Made by a program: the position numbers and the translations under genes. Below the pieces are notes generated by a model. The model did not search any database. It was not told the DNA's origin and was given only the letters and a program-made list of their open reading frames with translations. From NCBI GenBank assembly GCA_964530165.1, contig CAZGYE010000121.1, positions 1 through 15,115 on the forward strand: DNA of 15,115 nt. Reading direction: 5' to 3'. Positions 7,556 to 15,115 of this stretch are shown one piece after another. This stretch comes from CAZGYE01 sp964530165. Its GTDB lineage: Bacteria > Planctomycetota > Planctomycetia > Planctomycetales > Planctomycetaceae. The stretch's first letter is position 1. Each line of letters begins with the position of its first letter.

Positions 7556-7690
7556 AGTGATTCATCCAATTTGGTGAAACGCTTCCCCCAACAATGGCCG
7601 CCGGACAGCCGTTAGTATATACTCGCTGCCGTTGACTTTTCGCTGCCCCGCGGCTGCTGAAGAAGTAATCACTCAGACTGCAAACGGAAA
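7556..7690. promoter_or_regulatory. Divergent promoter region between the amidase and the PQQ-like gene
   Basis: 135 nt separate the two divergent starts. A perfect 10-bp palindrome AGTATATACT (7614-7623) contains TATACT on the minus strand (7614-7619, five of six to a -10), suited to the amidase with a leader of about 55 nt, though no good -35 is seen. On the plus strand TTGACT (7632-7637) looks like a -35, but nothing resembling a -10 lies 16-18 nt further on. The palindrome could also be a regulator site. Confidence 0.35.
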
Positions 7691-10600
7691 ATGAGCATGA
7701 ACACCACACCATCGAGACGCACTGTGATCGGGAAAATGATCTCGGCACTCCTGCTCACCAGCTCCGTGGGCGGCTTCGGAGCTAAGGCACCGGCCGGCGA
7801 CTGGCCCATGTATCGCCATGATCCGGGGCGGACCGCCTCCAGCGACGAGCCATTGGCCGAGGAGCTGCATCTGCAGTGGTCACGGTCTTTTCCGCAGCTT
7901 ATCCCCGCTTGGCTGGGCGAGTTTCCTCACCTGCGGTTCGACGTGAACTACGAGCCCATTGCCGTCGGAAACACACTCTTCTTCGGTTCCTCTGACGACG
8001 ATTCGGTCACGGCGCTGGACACAGAAACCGGCCAATTGCGGTGGCGTTTCTATGCGAACGGTCCTGTGCGTCTTGCCCCGGTCGCCTGGCAGGGCAAGAT
8101 TTATTTCGGCGCCGACGACGGCGTCCTTTACTGTCTGGACGGGGACGACGGAACGCTCCAGTGGAAGTTCGACACGGCCCTTTCGAATCGCAGGGGCTTC
8201 ATTGAGGGCAGGCTGACGACAATCTGCCCTGTGCGGGGAGGTCCGCTGGTCCTCGATGGGAAGGTACATTTTGTAGCAGGCATTTGGTCGTTCGAGAGCT
8301 CGGCCTCCTTCACGCTTGACGCCGAGACCGGAAAGTTGATCCACAAGACAAAAGGAGTCCGCGCGCAGGGGTATCTTTCGGCGATCGGAGGGTGGCTGTA
8401 CGGCCCCAACGGCAGGACGACGGCCGTTCGCCTGAATCGGGAGACCGGCGCGTCCGCGGGCGGGTTGTCGGGATGGGCCGGGTATTGGGACCACCTGATT
8501 GCCGGCAGCGGCGATTGGGTTTGCCGGATGGGAAGCCTGCAGAAGCTGGGCCAAGTCCCCACGGGGCTGGTCCACGAGCCGGGACCGGGATCGTCGACCG
8601 CCTGCTTTTACCGTCCTGTGATTTCCGGCAACGTCGTCTATTACAGCGCTGCGAAACCCGCTGTACCGCGGATTGACAAGATCGGGCCGGAAATCGGTGA
8701 TCTGGTCGCCTCAAGCCTCAGCAAGCCGAAGCTTACCGAAGCGAAAGACGCACAGGGAAAGCCGATTCTCTCACGGCAAGGGAAACCCGTCACCAAGCTC
8801 GTGCTGAAAGAGCTGTGGCGACTGCCGAAGAAGCAAATCGTCGAGGCCCTGGAAGAGCAAACTCCGCCGACCGGAGAACGCGCGCTGGTCATCGTTGGGA
8901 TCCGGGCCGGCAAGCGGCTGTATGGGTATCGGGACTCGACGGTGTTCGCCGTTGATCTCCCGGCCGGCGGCCGGCCGCCGCAGGTTTCGTGGAAGGCCCG
9001 CCTGCAGGGCGCGCCGGCTCGTCTCATCGCGGCCGATGCGAAGCTGTTCGTCGTGACTCGTGAAGGCGGGCTGTATTGCTTCGGCGACAAGAAAGTCACA
9101 CCAAGAGTCTTCCCGAAGGAAGAGCGGGAACTGGCCGACGTGAAAGACCCGTGGAGCAAAAAGGCGAGCACCATTCTGAAACAGACGGGGGTCAGCGAGG
9201 GTTACTGTCTGGTTCTCGGCCTGCAGTCGGGCCGTCTGGTGGAGGAGCTGTTTCGGCAATCGCGGCTGCAGATCATCGCCATGGACACGGACCCAAAGCT
9301 GGTTCGTGCGCTTCGTCAGAAGCTCAGCTATTTGAAAGAACCGGTTCGTAGTGACCCGACTACGGTCACCACGGACGACGGAACGCCGCTGAAGACGGCT
9401 GCGTCTGCCGAGATCAACCCGCGGCGCAGGCGGGTCGTGGTTTACGAAGACGACCCGACGGCGTACGCGTTCCCGCCGTACATGGCCAGCCTGATCGTCT
9501 CAGAAGATCCGCATGAATTCCTGAAAGATCCAAACCGTGTCTCTCGTGTATTCCGTGCCCTTCGGCCGTATGGTGGGACCGTGTGTCTGGAGCTTGGGGC
9601 GCGCGAGCATGAGGCGGTCGCCCAGGCCGCCGCTAAGAGCCGTTTGCCGCGGGCCGAACTGAAACGCAGCGGCCCACTGACTCTCTTGACCCGCGCCGGC
9701 GCGCTGGTCGGTTCGGCCGACTGGCCGCACGAGTGGGCCGATCCCGCCAACACGCTGAAGTCCCGCGACCATCTGAAAGCACCATTGGGGATGCTCTGGA
9801 CGGGTGGCCGGTCTGCGCGGCGGGACATGTACTTCGACCGCCACGTCTGGCCGCCGTCGCCGGTCGTGATAGCAGGCCGCATGTTTATCACCGGTCCGCA
9901 GCGGCTGGTCGCCGTCGATATCTATACGGGTCGCGTGCTCTGGGAGGTCGAGAGCAAGATCTTCACCGCTATGACTCGCGGGCGCGGCGGTTGTCATACC
10001 GTGGGGGCCAGCGACGGAATTTACGTCTGCACGCGCGGCTCGATTTTCTGCTTCGATCCAGCAACGGGGAAGCTGCTGTCGGAATTCACGCTTCCCGCCG
10101 ACTCGACGAAAGACGACAAGTGGGGCCGTCCACGAATCTACCAAGATATGCTCATTACGACCGTCGTCCGCGGTGCGCATGACAAGAAGCTGGTCGCTTT
10201 GGACCGTCATAGCGGCAGTCTGCTCTGGATGAAGGACGCCGAGAGCAGCTTCTCTTACGTGGCCATCGGCAACGATAAGGTGTTTTGCTGGGACGGAAGC
10301 AGCCGCGATTTGCCGGGTCCGAAGGCAGCCCGGCGCGGAGTATCCACCGCCGAAGTTCCCGGCCGTGTGCTGAAAGCGATCGACGTACGCGACGGCAAGA
10401 CACTGTGGCGCAGCGTGACCGACAGCGTCGTCAACTGGCTTTCCTACTCCGAAGGGCTCGACGTGTTGGTGGCCTCGACCAAGAAGCGCATCCAAGTCTA
10501 CCAGGGGCGCGACGGACGCGAACTGTGGCATAAGTACAGCGAGGGGATCGGATTCCTGGGCCACCCCGGACACGTGTGGCAAAAAGTGATCCTGTGGCAC

Positions 10601-12835
10601 GATTGGATGATCGATCAACGCGGGCCGGGCCTCGCTTACGATTTGCAGACCGGCCGGCAAATTCAGCGCCCGCATCCCGTCACTTTGAAACCGGTCCCGT
10701 GGGAGTTCATTCGGCACGGTCACCATTGCAACCACGCCGTCGCCAGTGAAAACTTTCTAACCTTTCGTTCCCACTGCGCCACCTACGTCGATCTGACTAC
10801 GCTGGGGACCGGAACGTTTCCCGGCTTTCGCACAGGCTGCACGAACAGCCTTGTCCCTGCCGGAGGCGTTCTCAACTCGCCCATGTACGCCCATCTGTGC
10901 GTGTGCGGCTACGAATTTTTCACGTCCTTGGCCTTCACCCACATGCCCGAGGTCCAGACGTGGACCTATCGTCCGAACAAACTGGACTTTCTCAAAAATT
11001 CCGACCTGGGACGCGTGCAGCGACTGGGCGTCAATTTCAACGCGAAAGGGGAACGCCGCGCTCCCAACGGCACGCTCTGGTTCGGCGTCGGCCAGCGGGG
11101 AAACGGCTACGCCCTCTCGGGACTGTCTGTGAACACAAGCGGCACGAAACGCTTCGAGCTGCCGGTGGCGCAGGTGCAGGGCGAGGGACCCGACTGGGTG
11201 TTTGCGACCGGTCTGGAAGGCCTGAAGAGTTTTTCCGTGCCTCTCAGCGCAGACAAGAACGTCAAGGGGCAACTGCACACGGTACGTCTCTTTTTTCTCG
11301 AGCCGGCTGACCTGAAGCCCGGCGAGCGGGTGTTCTCGGTGAAGCTGCAGGACAAGGAAGTGCTCAAAGACTTCGACGTCGTCCAGGCCGCGGGCGGTCC
11401 GATGCGAGGGATCGTCAAGGAGCTGGCCGGCGTCAAGGCGGGGGATCGCCTAGCGGTCATGTTGACGGCGAAGAAGTCCAGCCCGATCCTGTGCGGCATC
11501 GAAGTGCTCTCTTCTGCCGCCAGGACCATCCCGCCGGAGGTGCACAATAGCGTCGTGGAGGCCCCCATCGGGCGGGCGCTGCCGATCTCGCTGCCCTACA
11601 CCGACGTCGACGGCCCCGGACCGTACACGTTCCGGATCGTCAAGTCCGCCGCGAAAGGATCGCTGTCAGGCGATGGACCGGAGTTGACGTACACGGCCAA
11701 GAAAGGCGCCTTCGGCGGCGACAGCTTCACGTGGGTTGTCAACGACGGTCGGCAGGATTCCCGCGAGGCCGTGGTCACCATCAAACTGCTCGCGCCGAAC
11801 GTCGCGCCGCAGGCGCAGGACCTGAGCGTCGAGGTCACGGCAGGTCGACCGACGCACATCGCGCTGCCGTTCAGTGATCCAGACGAGCAGTCGGGCGATT
11901 ACCGCTTTCAGCTCGTCAAGAAGCCCACCGGCGGAACGCTCGCGTGGCAAAGCTACAATCGGTTCCTGTACACGCCCCAGCCGACTTTTACGGGCAGCGA
12001 CAGTTTCACCTGGAAGGTCTCCGACGGTCAGGCCGACTCGAACACGGCCACCCTTACGCTGCTGGTGAAGCCGGACGCCGAAGGCCCGGCCGTGGCCTGG
12101 ATCGACAGCGCCGGCCCCAACAACCGCATCAAGGTGGTCTTCACCGAGCCGCTGGCCGAGGCCGACGCCGGGGAGACGTCCAACTATGCCATCGACCGCG
12201 GTGTCAAGGTTCAGAGTGCCACGCTCAATAAGGATCTCCAGTCGGTGACGCTGGCCACGTCGCCATTGACCGAGGGCGCGGCCTACTCGCTGACGGTTCG
12301 CAACGTCCGAGACCGCGCGGCCAAACCGAACGGCATCCGCCCGGGGACCCGGATTCCTTTCCGCTACGTCTACGCCGGCAACGGCTTACGGGGGGAATAC
12401 TACGAGGGCAAGGACTTCACCGGTAAGAAGATCGGCGAGCGGATCGACCCGTACATCGACGTGAACTGGAGGGAAAATTTGCCGTTGGGGACGATGAAGC
12501 CGAACGTTCCCTACTCGGTGCGCTGGACGGGCCGACTCAAGGCCGATCACACCGAAAAGTACATGCTGTACTTCTTCAAGGGTGGGGAGCACAACCGCAA
12601 CCCGGTGCGCGTGTGGGTGGACGGCAAACTGCTGGCCAACGAGTCGTACGGTCCGGTTTCGCTCGAGGCCGGCAAGACGTACGATCTGAAGGTGGAGCTG
12701 AACATCGTCCGTCCGTCATCCTATGCCGACTTTTACAGCCTGCGGTGGAGCAGCCTCTCTACTCCCAAGCAGACGATCCCCCAGTCGAACCTGGGGACCA
12801 TTCCACAGAACATCACATTGGAGACGTCACCATGA
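7691..12835 (+). CDS. Giant Tat-exported PQQ-like beta-propeller protein with embedded methyltransferase-like, malectin, Ig-like and PA14 domains
   Basis: A 1714-residue mosaic protein. The leader has a Tat-like motif (SRRTVIGKM, 8-16). Propeller half 1, about 37-470, has PQQ/BamB-like blades such as SVTALDTETGQLRWRF and GVLYCLDGDDGTLQWKF. A class I methyltransferase-like segment spans about 494-665: YCLVLGLQSGRLVEEL (505-520), IIAMDTDP (528-535), PPYMASLIVSED (595-606) and RPYGGTVCLELG. Propeller half 2 spans about 675-1100 and opens with ADWPHEWADPANT, echoing the opening GDWPMYRHDPGRT at 36-48. It ends with a Cys/His cluster (H1011, H1012, C1013, H1015, C1029, C1050, C1070, C1072). Then come a malectin-like domain (about 1120-1275), two cadherin-like/Ig-like domains (1281-1368, 1370-1461, each with GxDSFTWxVxDG), an SbsA-like Ig domain (1465-1558) and PA14 (1563-1690). 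The ATG at 7697 fits the GGAAA better as a ribosome binding site. Such propellers do not always bind PQQ. Carbohydrate binding is inferred from malectin and PA14. Coupled to the ThuA gene. Confidence 0.85.
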   Translation: MSMNTTPSRRTVIGKMISALLLTSSVGGFGAKAPAGDWPMYRHDPGRTASSDEPLAEELHLQWSRSFPQLIPAWLGEFPHLRFDVNYEPIAVGNTLFFGSSDDDSVTALDTETGQLRWRFYANGPVRLAPVAWQGKIYFGADDGVLYCLDGDDGTLQWKFDTALSNRRGFIEGRLTTICPVRGGPLVLDGKVHFVAGIWSFESSASFTLDAETGKLIHKTKGVRAQGYLSAIGGWLYGPNGRTTAVRLNRETGASAGGLSGWAGYWDHLIAGSGDWVCRMGSLQKLGQVPTGLVHEPGPGSSTACFYRPVISGNVVYYSAAKPAVPRIDKIGPEIGDLVASSLSKPKLTEAKDAQGKPILSRQGKPVTKLVLKELWRLPKKQIVEALEEQTPPTGERALVIVGIRAGKRLYGYRDSTVFAVDLPAGGRPPQVSWKARLQGAPARLIAADAKLFVVTREGGLYCFGDKKVTPRVFPKEERELADVKDPWSKKASTILKQTGVSEGYCLVLGLQSGRLVEELFRQSRLQIIAMDTDPKLVRALRQKLSYLKEPVRSDPTTVTTDDGTPLKTAASAEINPRRRRVVVYEDDPTAYAFPPYMASLIVSEDPHEFLKDPNRVSRVFRALRPYGGTVCLELGAREHEAVAQAAAKSRLPRAELKRSGPLTLLTRAGALVGSADWPHEWADPANTLKSRDHLKAPLGMLWTGGRSARRDMYFDRHVWPPSPVVIAGRMFITGPQRLVAVDIYTGRVLWEVESKIFTAMTRGRGGCHTVGASDGIYVCTRGSIFCFDPATGKLLSEFTLPADSTKDDKWGRPRIYQDMLITTVVRGAHDKKLVALDRHSGSLLWMKDAESSFSYVAIGNDKVFCWDGSSRDLPGPKAARRGVSTAEVPGRVLKAIDVRDGKTLWRSVTDSVVNWLSYSEGLDVLVASTKKRIQVYQGRDGRELWHKYSEGIGFLGHPGHVWQKVILWHDWMIDQRGPGLAYDLQTGRQIQRPHPVTLKPVPWEFIRHGHHCNHAVASENFLTFRSHCATYVDLTTLGTGTFPGFRTGCTNSLVPAGGVLNSPMYAHLCVCGYEFFTSLAFTHMPEVQTWTYRPNKLDFLKNSDLGRVQRLGVNFNAKGERRAPNGTLWFGVGQRGNGYALSGLSVNTSGTKRFELPVAQVQGEGPDWVFATGLEGLKSFSVPLSADKNVKGQLHTVRLFFLEPADLKPGERVFSVKLQDKEVLKDFDVVQAAGGPMRGIVKELAGVKAGDRLAVMLTAKKSSPILCGIEVLSSAARTIPPEVHNSVVEAPIGRALPISLPYTDVDGPGPYTFRIVKSAAKGSLSGDGPELTYTAKKGAFGGDSFTWVVNDGRQDSREAVVTIKLLAPNVAPQAQDLSVEVTAGRPTHIALPFSDPDEQSGDYRFQLVKKPTGGTLAWQSYNRFLYTPQPTFTGSDSFTWKVSDGQADSNTATLTLLVKPDAEGPAVAWIDSAGPNNRIKVVFTEPLAEADAGETSNYAIDRGVKVQSATLNKDLQSVTLATSPLTEGAAYSLTVRNVRDRAAKPNGIRPGTRIPFRYVYAGNGLRGEYYEGKDFTGKKIGERIDPYIDVNWRENLPLGTMKPNVPYSVRWTGRLKADHTEKYMLYFFKGGEHNRNPVRVWVDGKLLANESYGPVSLEAGKTYDLKVELNIVRPSSYADFYSLRWSSLSTPKQTIPQSNLGTIPQNITLETSP

Positions 12836-13716
12836 AACGCCGCGAGATGCTTGTTTCCACCGGTGCAGCCGTGCTGGGCGCGTCGACTTTTCCGCTCGGT
12901 TGGGTCGGGGCGGCCGACAAGAAAAAGCAGAAGGTGCTCTACTTCACCCGCAACGTCGGCTTTTACCACTCGGTCGTCAAGCGCAAGGGCGACGCGTTGA
13001 GCCACTCGGAGAAGACGCTGGTCGAAATGGGTCAGCGGGTGGGCGTCGAGGTGGAGTGCACCAAAGACGGCCGGGTGTTCGACAACGACCTTGGCCAGTA
13101 CGACGCGATCGCCTTCTACACCAACGGCGACCTGACGGTGCCGAACCCTCAGAAGGAGCCGCCGATGTCGGCCGAAGGAAAGCAGCGGTTCCTAGACGCG
13201 ATTTCCGGCGGCAAAGGGTTCGTGGCGTTTCATTCCTCTTGCGCCTCGTGGCGGACGCCGGGCCAGCGAGATGCGAACAGTACAAAAGTCGATCCGTATA
13301 TCGCCATGATCGGCGGCGAATTCCTTGTTCACGGCCCGCAGCAGAAGGCCACCCTGCGCGTCGCCTCGCCGAAGTTTCCCGGCATGAAAGGTTTGGGCAA
13401 TTCGTTCGAGCTGTTCGAAGAGTGGTACGCCATGAAGAACTTCGCCAAAGATTTGCACGTGATCCTGGTCCAGGAGACGGACGGGATGAAAGGCGCGTGC
13501 TACCAGCGGCCACCTTTTCCGTCGACCTGGGCCCGCAAACACGGCAAGGGGCGTGTGTTCTTCACCTCGATGGCGCATCGCGAGAACGTGTGGGTCGAGG
13601 AGCCGTTCCAACAGATCGTGCTCGGCGGCCTCGCCTGGGCGCTGGGCAACGTCGATGCCGACGTCACGCCGAACATCGAGCGGGTCGCGCCCCAGGCAAG
13701 CCAGTTGAAGACGTGA
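12832..13716 (+). CDS. ThuA-like domain protein, Tat-type leader
   Basis: A 294-residue protein whose ATG overlaps the stop codon of the giant gene (ATGA, 12832-12835), so translation is coupled; GGAG lies 8 nt upstream. The frame stays open upstream to 12613, but that text is the giant gene read out of frame. The leader MKRREMLVSTGAAVLGAS is Tat-like (RR at 3-4), followed by the mature start near 28. The ThuA fold (glutamine-amidotransferase-like) is seen from KVLYFTRNVGFYH (34-46), YDAIAFYTNGD (90-100), KGFVAFHSSCASW (128-140), FEEWYAM (195-201) and the C-terminal GKGRVFFTSMAHRENVW (238-254). ThuA proteins take part in sugar catabolism (trehalose/disaccharide use via keto-sugars in rhizobia); planctomycetes have many, mostly uncharacterised. 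The pairing suggests both act on the same substrate outside the cytoplasm. The antisense strand of its last 525 nt is an open extension of the next gene. Confidence 0.88.
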   Translation: MKRREMLVSTGAAVLGASTFPLGWVGAADKKKQKVLYFTRNVGFYHSVVKRKGDALSHSEKTLVEMGQRVGVEVECTKDGRVFDNDLGQYDAIAFYTNGDLTVPNPQKEPPMSAEGKQRFLDAISGGKGFVAFHSSCASWRTPGQRDANSTKVDPYIAMIGGEFLVHGPQQKATLRVASPKFPGMKGLGNSFELFEEWYAMKNFAKDLHVILVQETDGMKGACYQRPPFPSTWARKHGKGRVFFTSMAHRENVWVEEPFQQIVLGGLAWALGNVDADVTPNIERVAPQASQLKT

Positions 13717-15115
13717 GGCCAAAGTACGTCGGCCGGTTTCACGCTCAGCGTGTCTGGGCGCCATTTGCTCGTCAGGTTGTCGATGACACAACCGGTATCT
13801 ACCAACGGTCTGGTAGAGGGAGAAGTGGCTGTCGTCCATGGGAACGTGTTCGGGCAAGACGAGCCAACGCACGTCGGCTGCAACCGGCTGATCGGCCTGG
13901 TATCCTCGAAGTTGCTGATCGAGGGCCAGTTGCAGCAGTAATTGCACGTCTGCAGTGGTCTGGGGCATGGCGACAGGTCCCGGGCGACTCTGAATCGTTG
14001 CGACCAGCCGGTCAATCGTAGGCCATTGCCGATGGGCGGCCAAAGCGCGGGGCGCGTCGATGGCGGCCCAATATGCCAACGCAACGCCGAAATGTGCAAT
14101 CAACAGTAATGTCAAGAGACTCAGACGACGGACAAAGGGCCGGCATATCCCACCGTAGACGCAACCCATCAACAGCGGCGTCATGGGAACCAGAAACCTC
14201 CCGCCCTGATCGAACGGCCAAACGATGTACAGGCCCACGGTGAACGGAAACGACAAGGCGAGAACATCGAGCTTTTTTCGCGCCAGGCGCCACCAGCCGA
14301 TCACCACCGGAATCAGCCACACAACATACAACGCCATCACCGCGTTGAACCAATCGCCTTGCCTCGCATAAACCTTAAACATACCGGGGATGGTGATTCG
14401 TCCCACACTGCTGATCCGCAGCCGCAGGCTTTCCAGGTACTGGCTTTCGGGACCGGTTAAAGCGTCCCGAAACCCTTCCTCGTAGGTGGTCCCGCCGTCT
14501 GTCTGCGCCATCCGACGCTCATACTGCAAGTATCCGAGGACTGTGGCCGATGGTGGCACACCGACGACCAACGTCAGCACAATCGCCTTTTTCCACTGCA
14601 TCTCGCGGCGAGTGACCTGCCACAACAGGGCCAGACCAAAACCGGCGGCCAGCACGATGCCGGTGTAACGAATCATCGCCAGCAGAGACAGCAGCAAACC
14701 GGCTGACAGCGCAAGCGCAACAGTGCGCCGGCCGGTCGACTCGCGCCCGAGCGCGTGCAACGCGTTGACGGCCCAGATCATGACCGTCATAAACGCAATT
14801 TCCTTCAGTGTTCGCCGGTAGTGGATCCAGACCGCCGTATTCAGCATGACCAGGCCGGTTATCAACACGGCAACCGACGGAAATTGCCGCCTCGCCCACA
14901 CAAACACTCCCCACATGCAGGCCACGCCCATGAGCCACCCGAGCACCGACAGCAACAGAAACGGCCGGTCTCCGAACAAAAAGACCGGGCTGAGCAGCAG
15001 CGGGTAACCGGGTAAGGCAACCGAACGAGCACTGCCAAGGCCCGTCATGCTCGCGTTGGTGGCGATGCTTCGTGCGATCGACAGGTACAAACTTCCGTCC
15101 GGCGTCGGGTACCAC
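13192..15115 (-). CDS. GT39-type membrane glycosyltransferase, partial, with no stop codon where expected
   Basis: Open from the window edge (15115) with no start inside, so the N-terminus is missing; the first codons read WYPTPDGSLYLSIARSI, then a run of hydrophobic segments (about ten, e.g. PFLLLSVLGWLMGVACMW, ALALSAGLLLSLLAMIRY, WFNAVMALYVVWLIPVVIGW). This fits a dolichyl-phosphate-mannose/ArnT-type (GT39-like) transferase that moves a sugar from a polyprenyl phosphate at the membrane. A soluble C-terminal part runs to about SLYQTVGRYRL near 13780. Protein-like text ends there, but the frame has no stop until 13192, so it would read 525 nt antisense to thuA. A TGA at 13772-13774 lies in another frame just after GRYRL, so a single-base indel probably removed the true stop. 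The last ~195 residues of the nominal product are likely artefactual. Convergent with thuA. Confidence 0.65.
   Translation of the reverse strand, partial: WYPTPDGSLYLSIARSIATNASMTGLGSARSVALPGYPLLLSPVFLFGDRPFLLLSVLGWLMGVACMWGVFVWARRQFPSVAVLITGLVMLNTAVWIHYRRTLKEIAFMTVMIWAVNALHALGRESTGRRTVALALSAGLLLSLLAMIRYTGIVLAAGFGLALLWQVTRREMQWKKAIVLTLVVGVPPSATVLGYLQYERRMAQTDGGTTYEEGFRDALTGPESQYLESLRLRISSVGRITIPGMFKVYARQGDWFNAVMALYVVWLIPVVIGWWRLARKKLDVLALSFPFTVGLYIVWPFDQGGRFLVPMTPLLMGCVYGGICRPFVRRLSLLTLLLIAHFGVALAYWAAIDAPRALAAHRQWPTIDRLVATIQSRPGPVAMPQTTADVQLLLQLALDQQLRGYQADQPVAADVRWLVLPEHVPMDDSHFSLYQTVGRYRLCHRQPDEQMAPRHAERETGRRTLASRLQLACLGRDPLDVRRDVGIDVAQRPGEAAEHDLLERLLDPHVLAMRHRGEEHTPLAVFAGPGRRKRWPLVARAFHPVRLLDQDHVQIFGEVLHGVPLFEQLERIAQTFHAGKLRRGDAQGGLLLRAVNKEFAADHGDIRIDFCTVRISLARRPPRGARGMKRHEPFAAGNRV

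Noticed and set aside
9500..10735. A 411-codon open frame on the minus strand inside the giant gene
   Set aside because: Antisense shadow of a well-supported coding frame with clear propeller blades; no ribosome binding site or family.
12613..12831. An upstream in-frame extension of the ThuA gene (73 codons)
   Set aside because: It lies inside the PA14 part of the giant gene, and the Tat-like leader begins at the ATG at 12832.
7691..12835. Calling the giant protein a methanol/alcohol dehydrogenase because of the PQQ-like blades
   Set aside because: The blades are of the generic BamB/PQQ-like type and I cannot see the quinone and calcium ligands of known dehydrogenases, so no specific substrate is claimed.

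Overview
The window is about 60% GC by eye and looks like a planctomycete chromosome segment (Pirellulales/Planctomycetales-like, probably from an environmental genome). The basis is family content recalled from that phylum: a PadR regulator followed by a 'permease prefix' type reading frame, a very large Tat-exported PQQ-like beta-propeller mosaic protein, ThuA and amidohydrolase_2 proteins with Tat leaders, a secreted HEAT-like protein, and intergenic AATGACG/AATGTCG and GGTGGCGGGGCC repeats. This placement is inference; there is no rRNA or other marker gene in the window.

Layout. (1) 1-655, minus strand: a PadR-type repressor gene with a three-part palindromic operator on its own promoter. 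Its 14-bp-overlapping downstream neighbour is a permease-prefix frame that breaks after about 38 residues. (2) 656-1063: a 0.4-kb non-coding stretch with one plausible sigma-70 promoter. (3) 1064-4033, plus strand: a probable operon of a secreted HEAT-like protein, a STAS domain protein and a LOG-family (TIGR00730) nucleotide phosphoribohydrolase. It ends in a long A/T-rich hairpin shared with a convergent stand-alone CheY-like receiver (4098-4520, minus) that has its own promoter. (4) 4566-4894: intergenic, with degenerate heptamer repeats and a candidate extended -10 promoter. (5) 4895-5881, plus: a Tat-exported amidohydrolase. (6) 5882-6136: a repeat element (exact tandem 35-bp repeat plus an inverted arm) and two strong hairpins between convergent genes. 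(7) 6137-7555, minus: an amidase-signature hydrolase with a complete Lys-Ser-Ser triad. (8) 7691-13716, plus: a 1714-residue PQQ-like protein translationally coupled (ATGA) to a ThuA-like protein. (9) 13192-15115, minus: the 3' part of a GT39-type membrane glycosyltransferase that runs off the window. It lacks a stop codon where one is expected and stays open through the antisense strand of thuA.

How the genes may work together. The most distinctive unit is the giant protein plus ThuA. The giant protein reads: Tat leader, beta-propeller half 1, class I methyltransferase-like fold, beta-propeller half 2 with a Cys/His cluster, malectin-like domain, two cadherin-like/Ig-like domains, an SbsA-like Ig domain and PA14. 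ThuA-like proteins and malectin/PA14 domains both point to carbohydrate handling outside the cytoplasm, so the pair may act on glycans or sugars in the periplasm. The methyltransferase-like fold inside an exported protein is the most puzzling feature. The STAS, LOG and receiver genes look like ordinary signalling and nucleotide-housekeeping functions. No tRNA, rRNA, CRISPR array, transposase or phage gene was seen.
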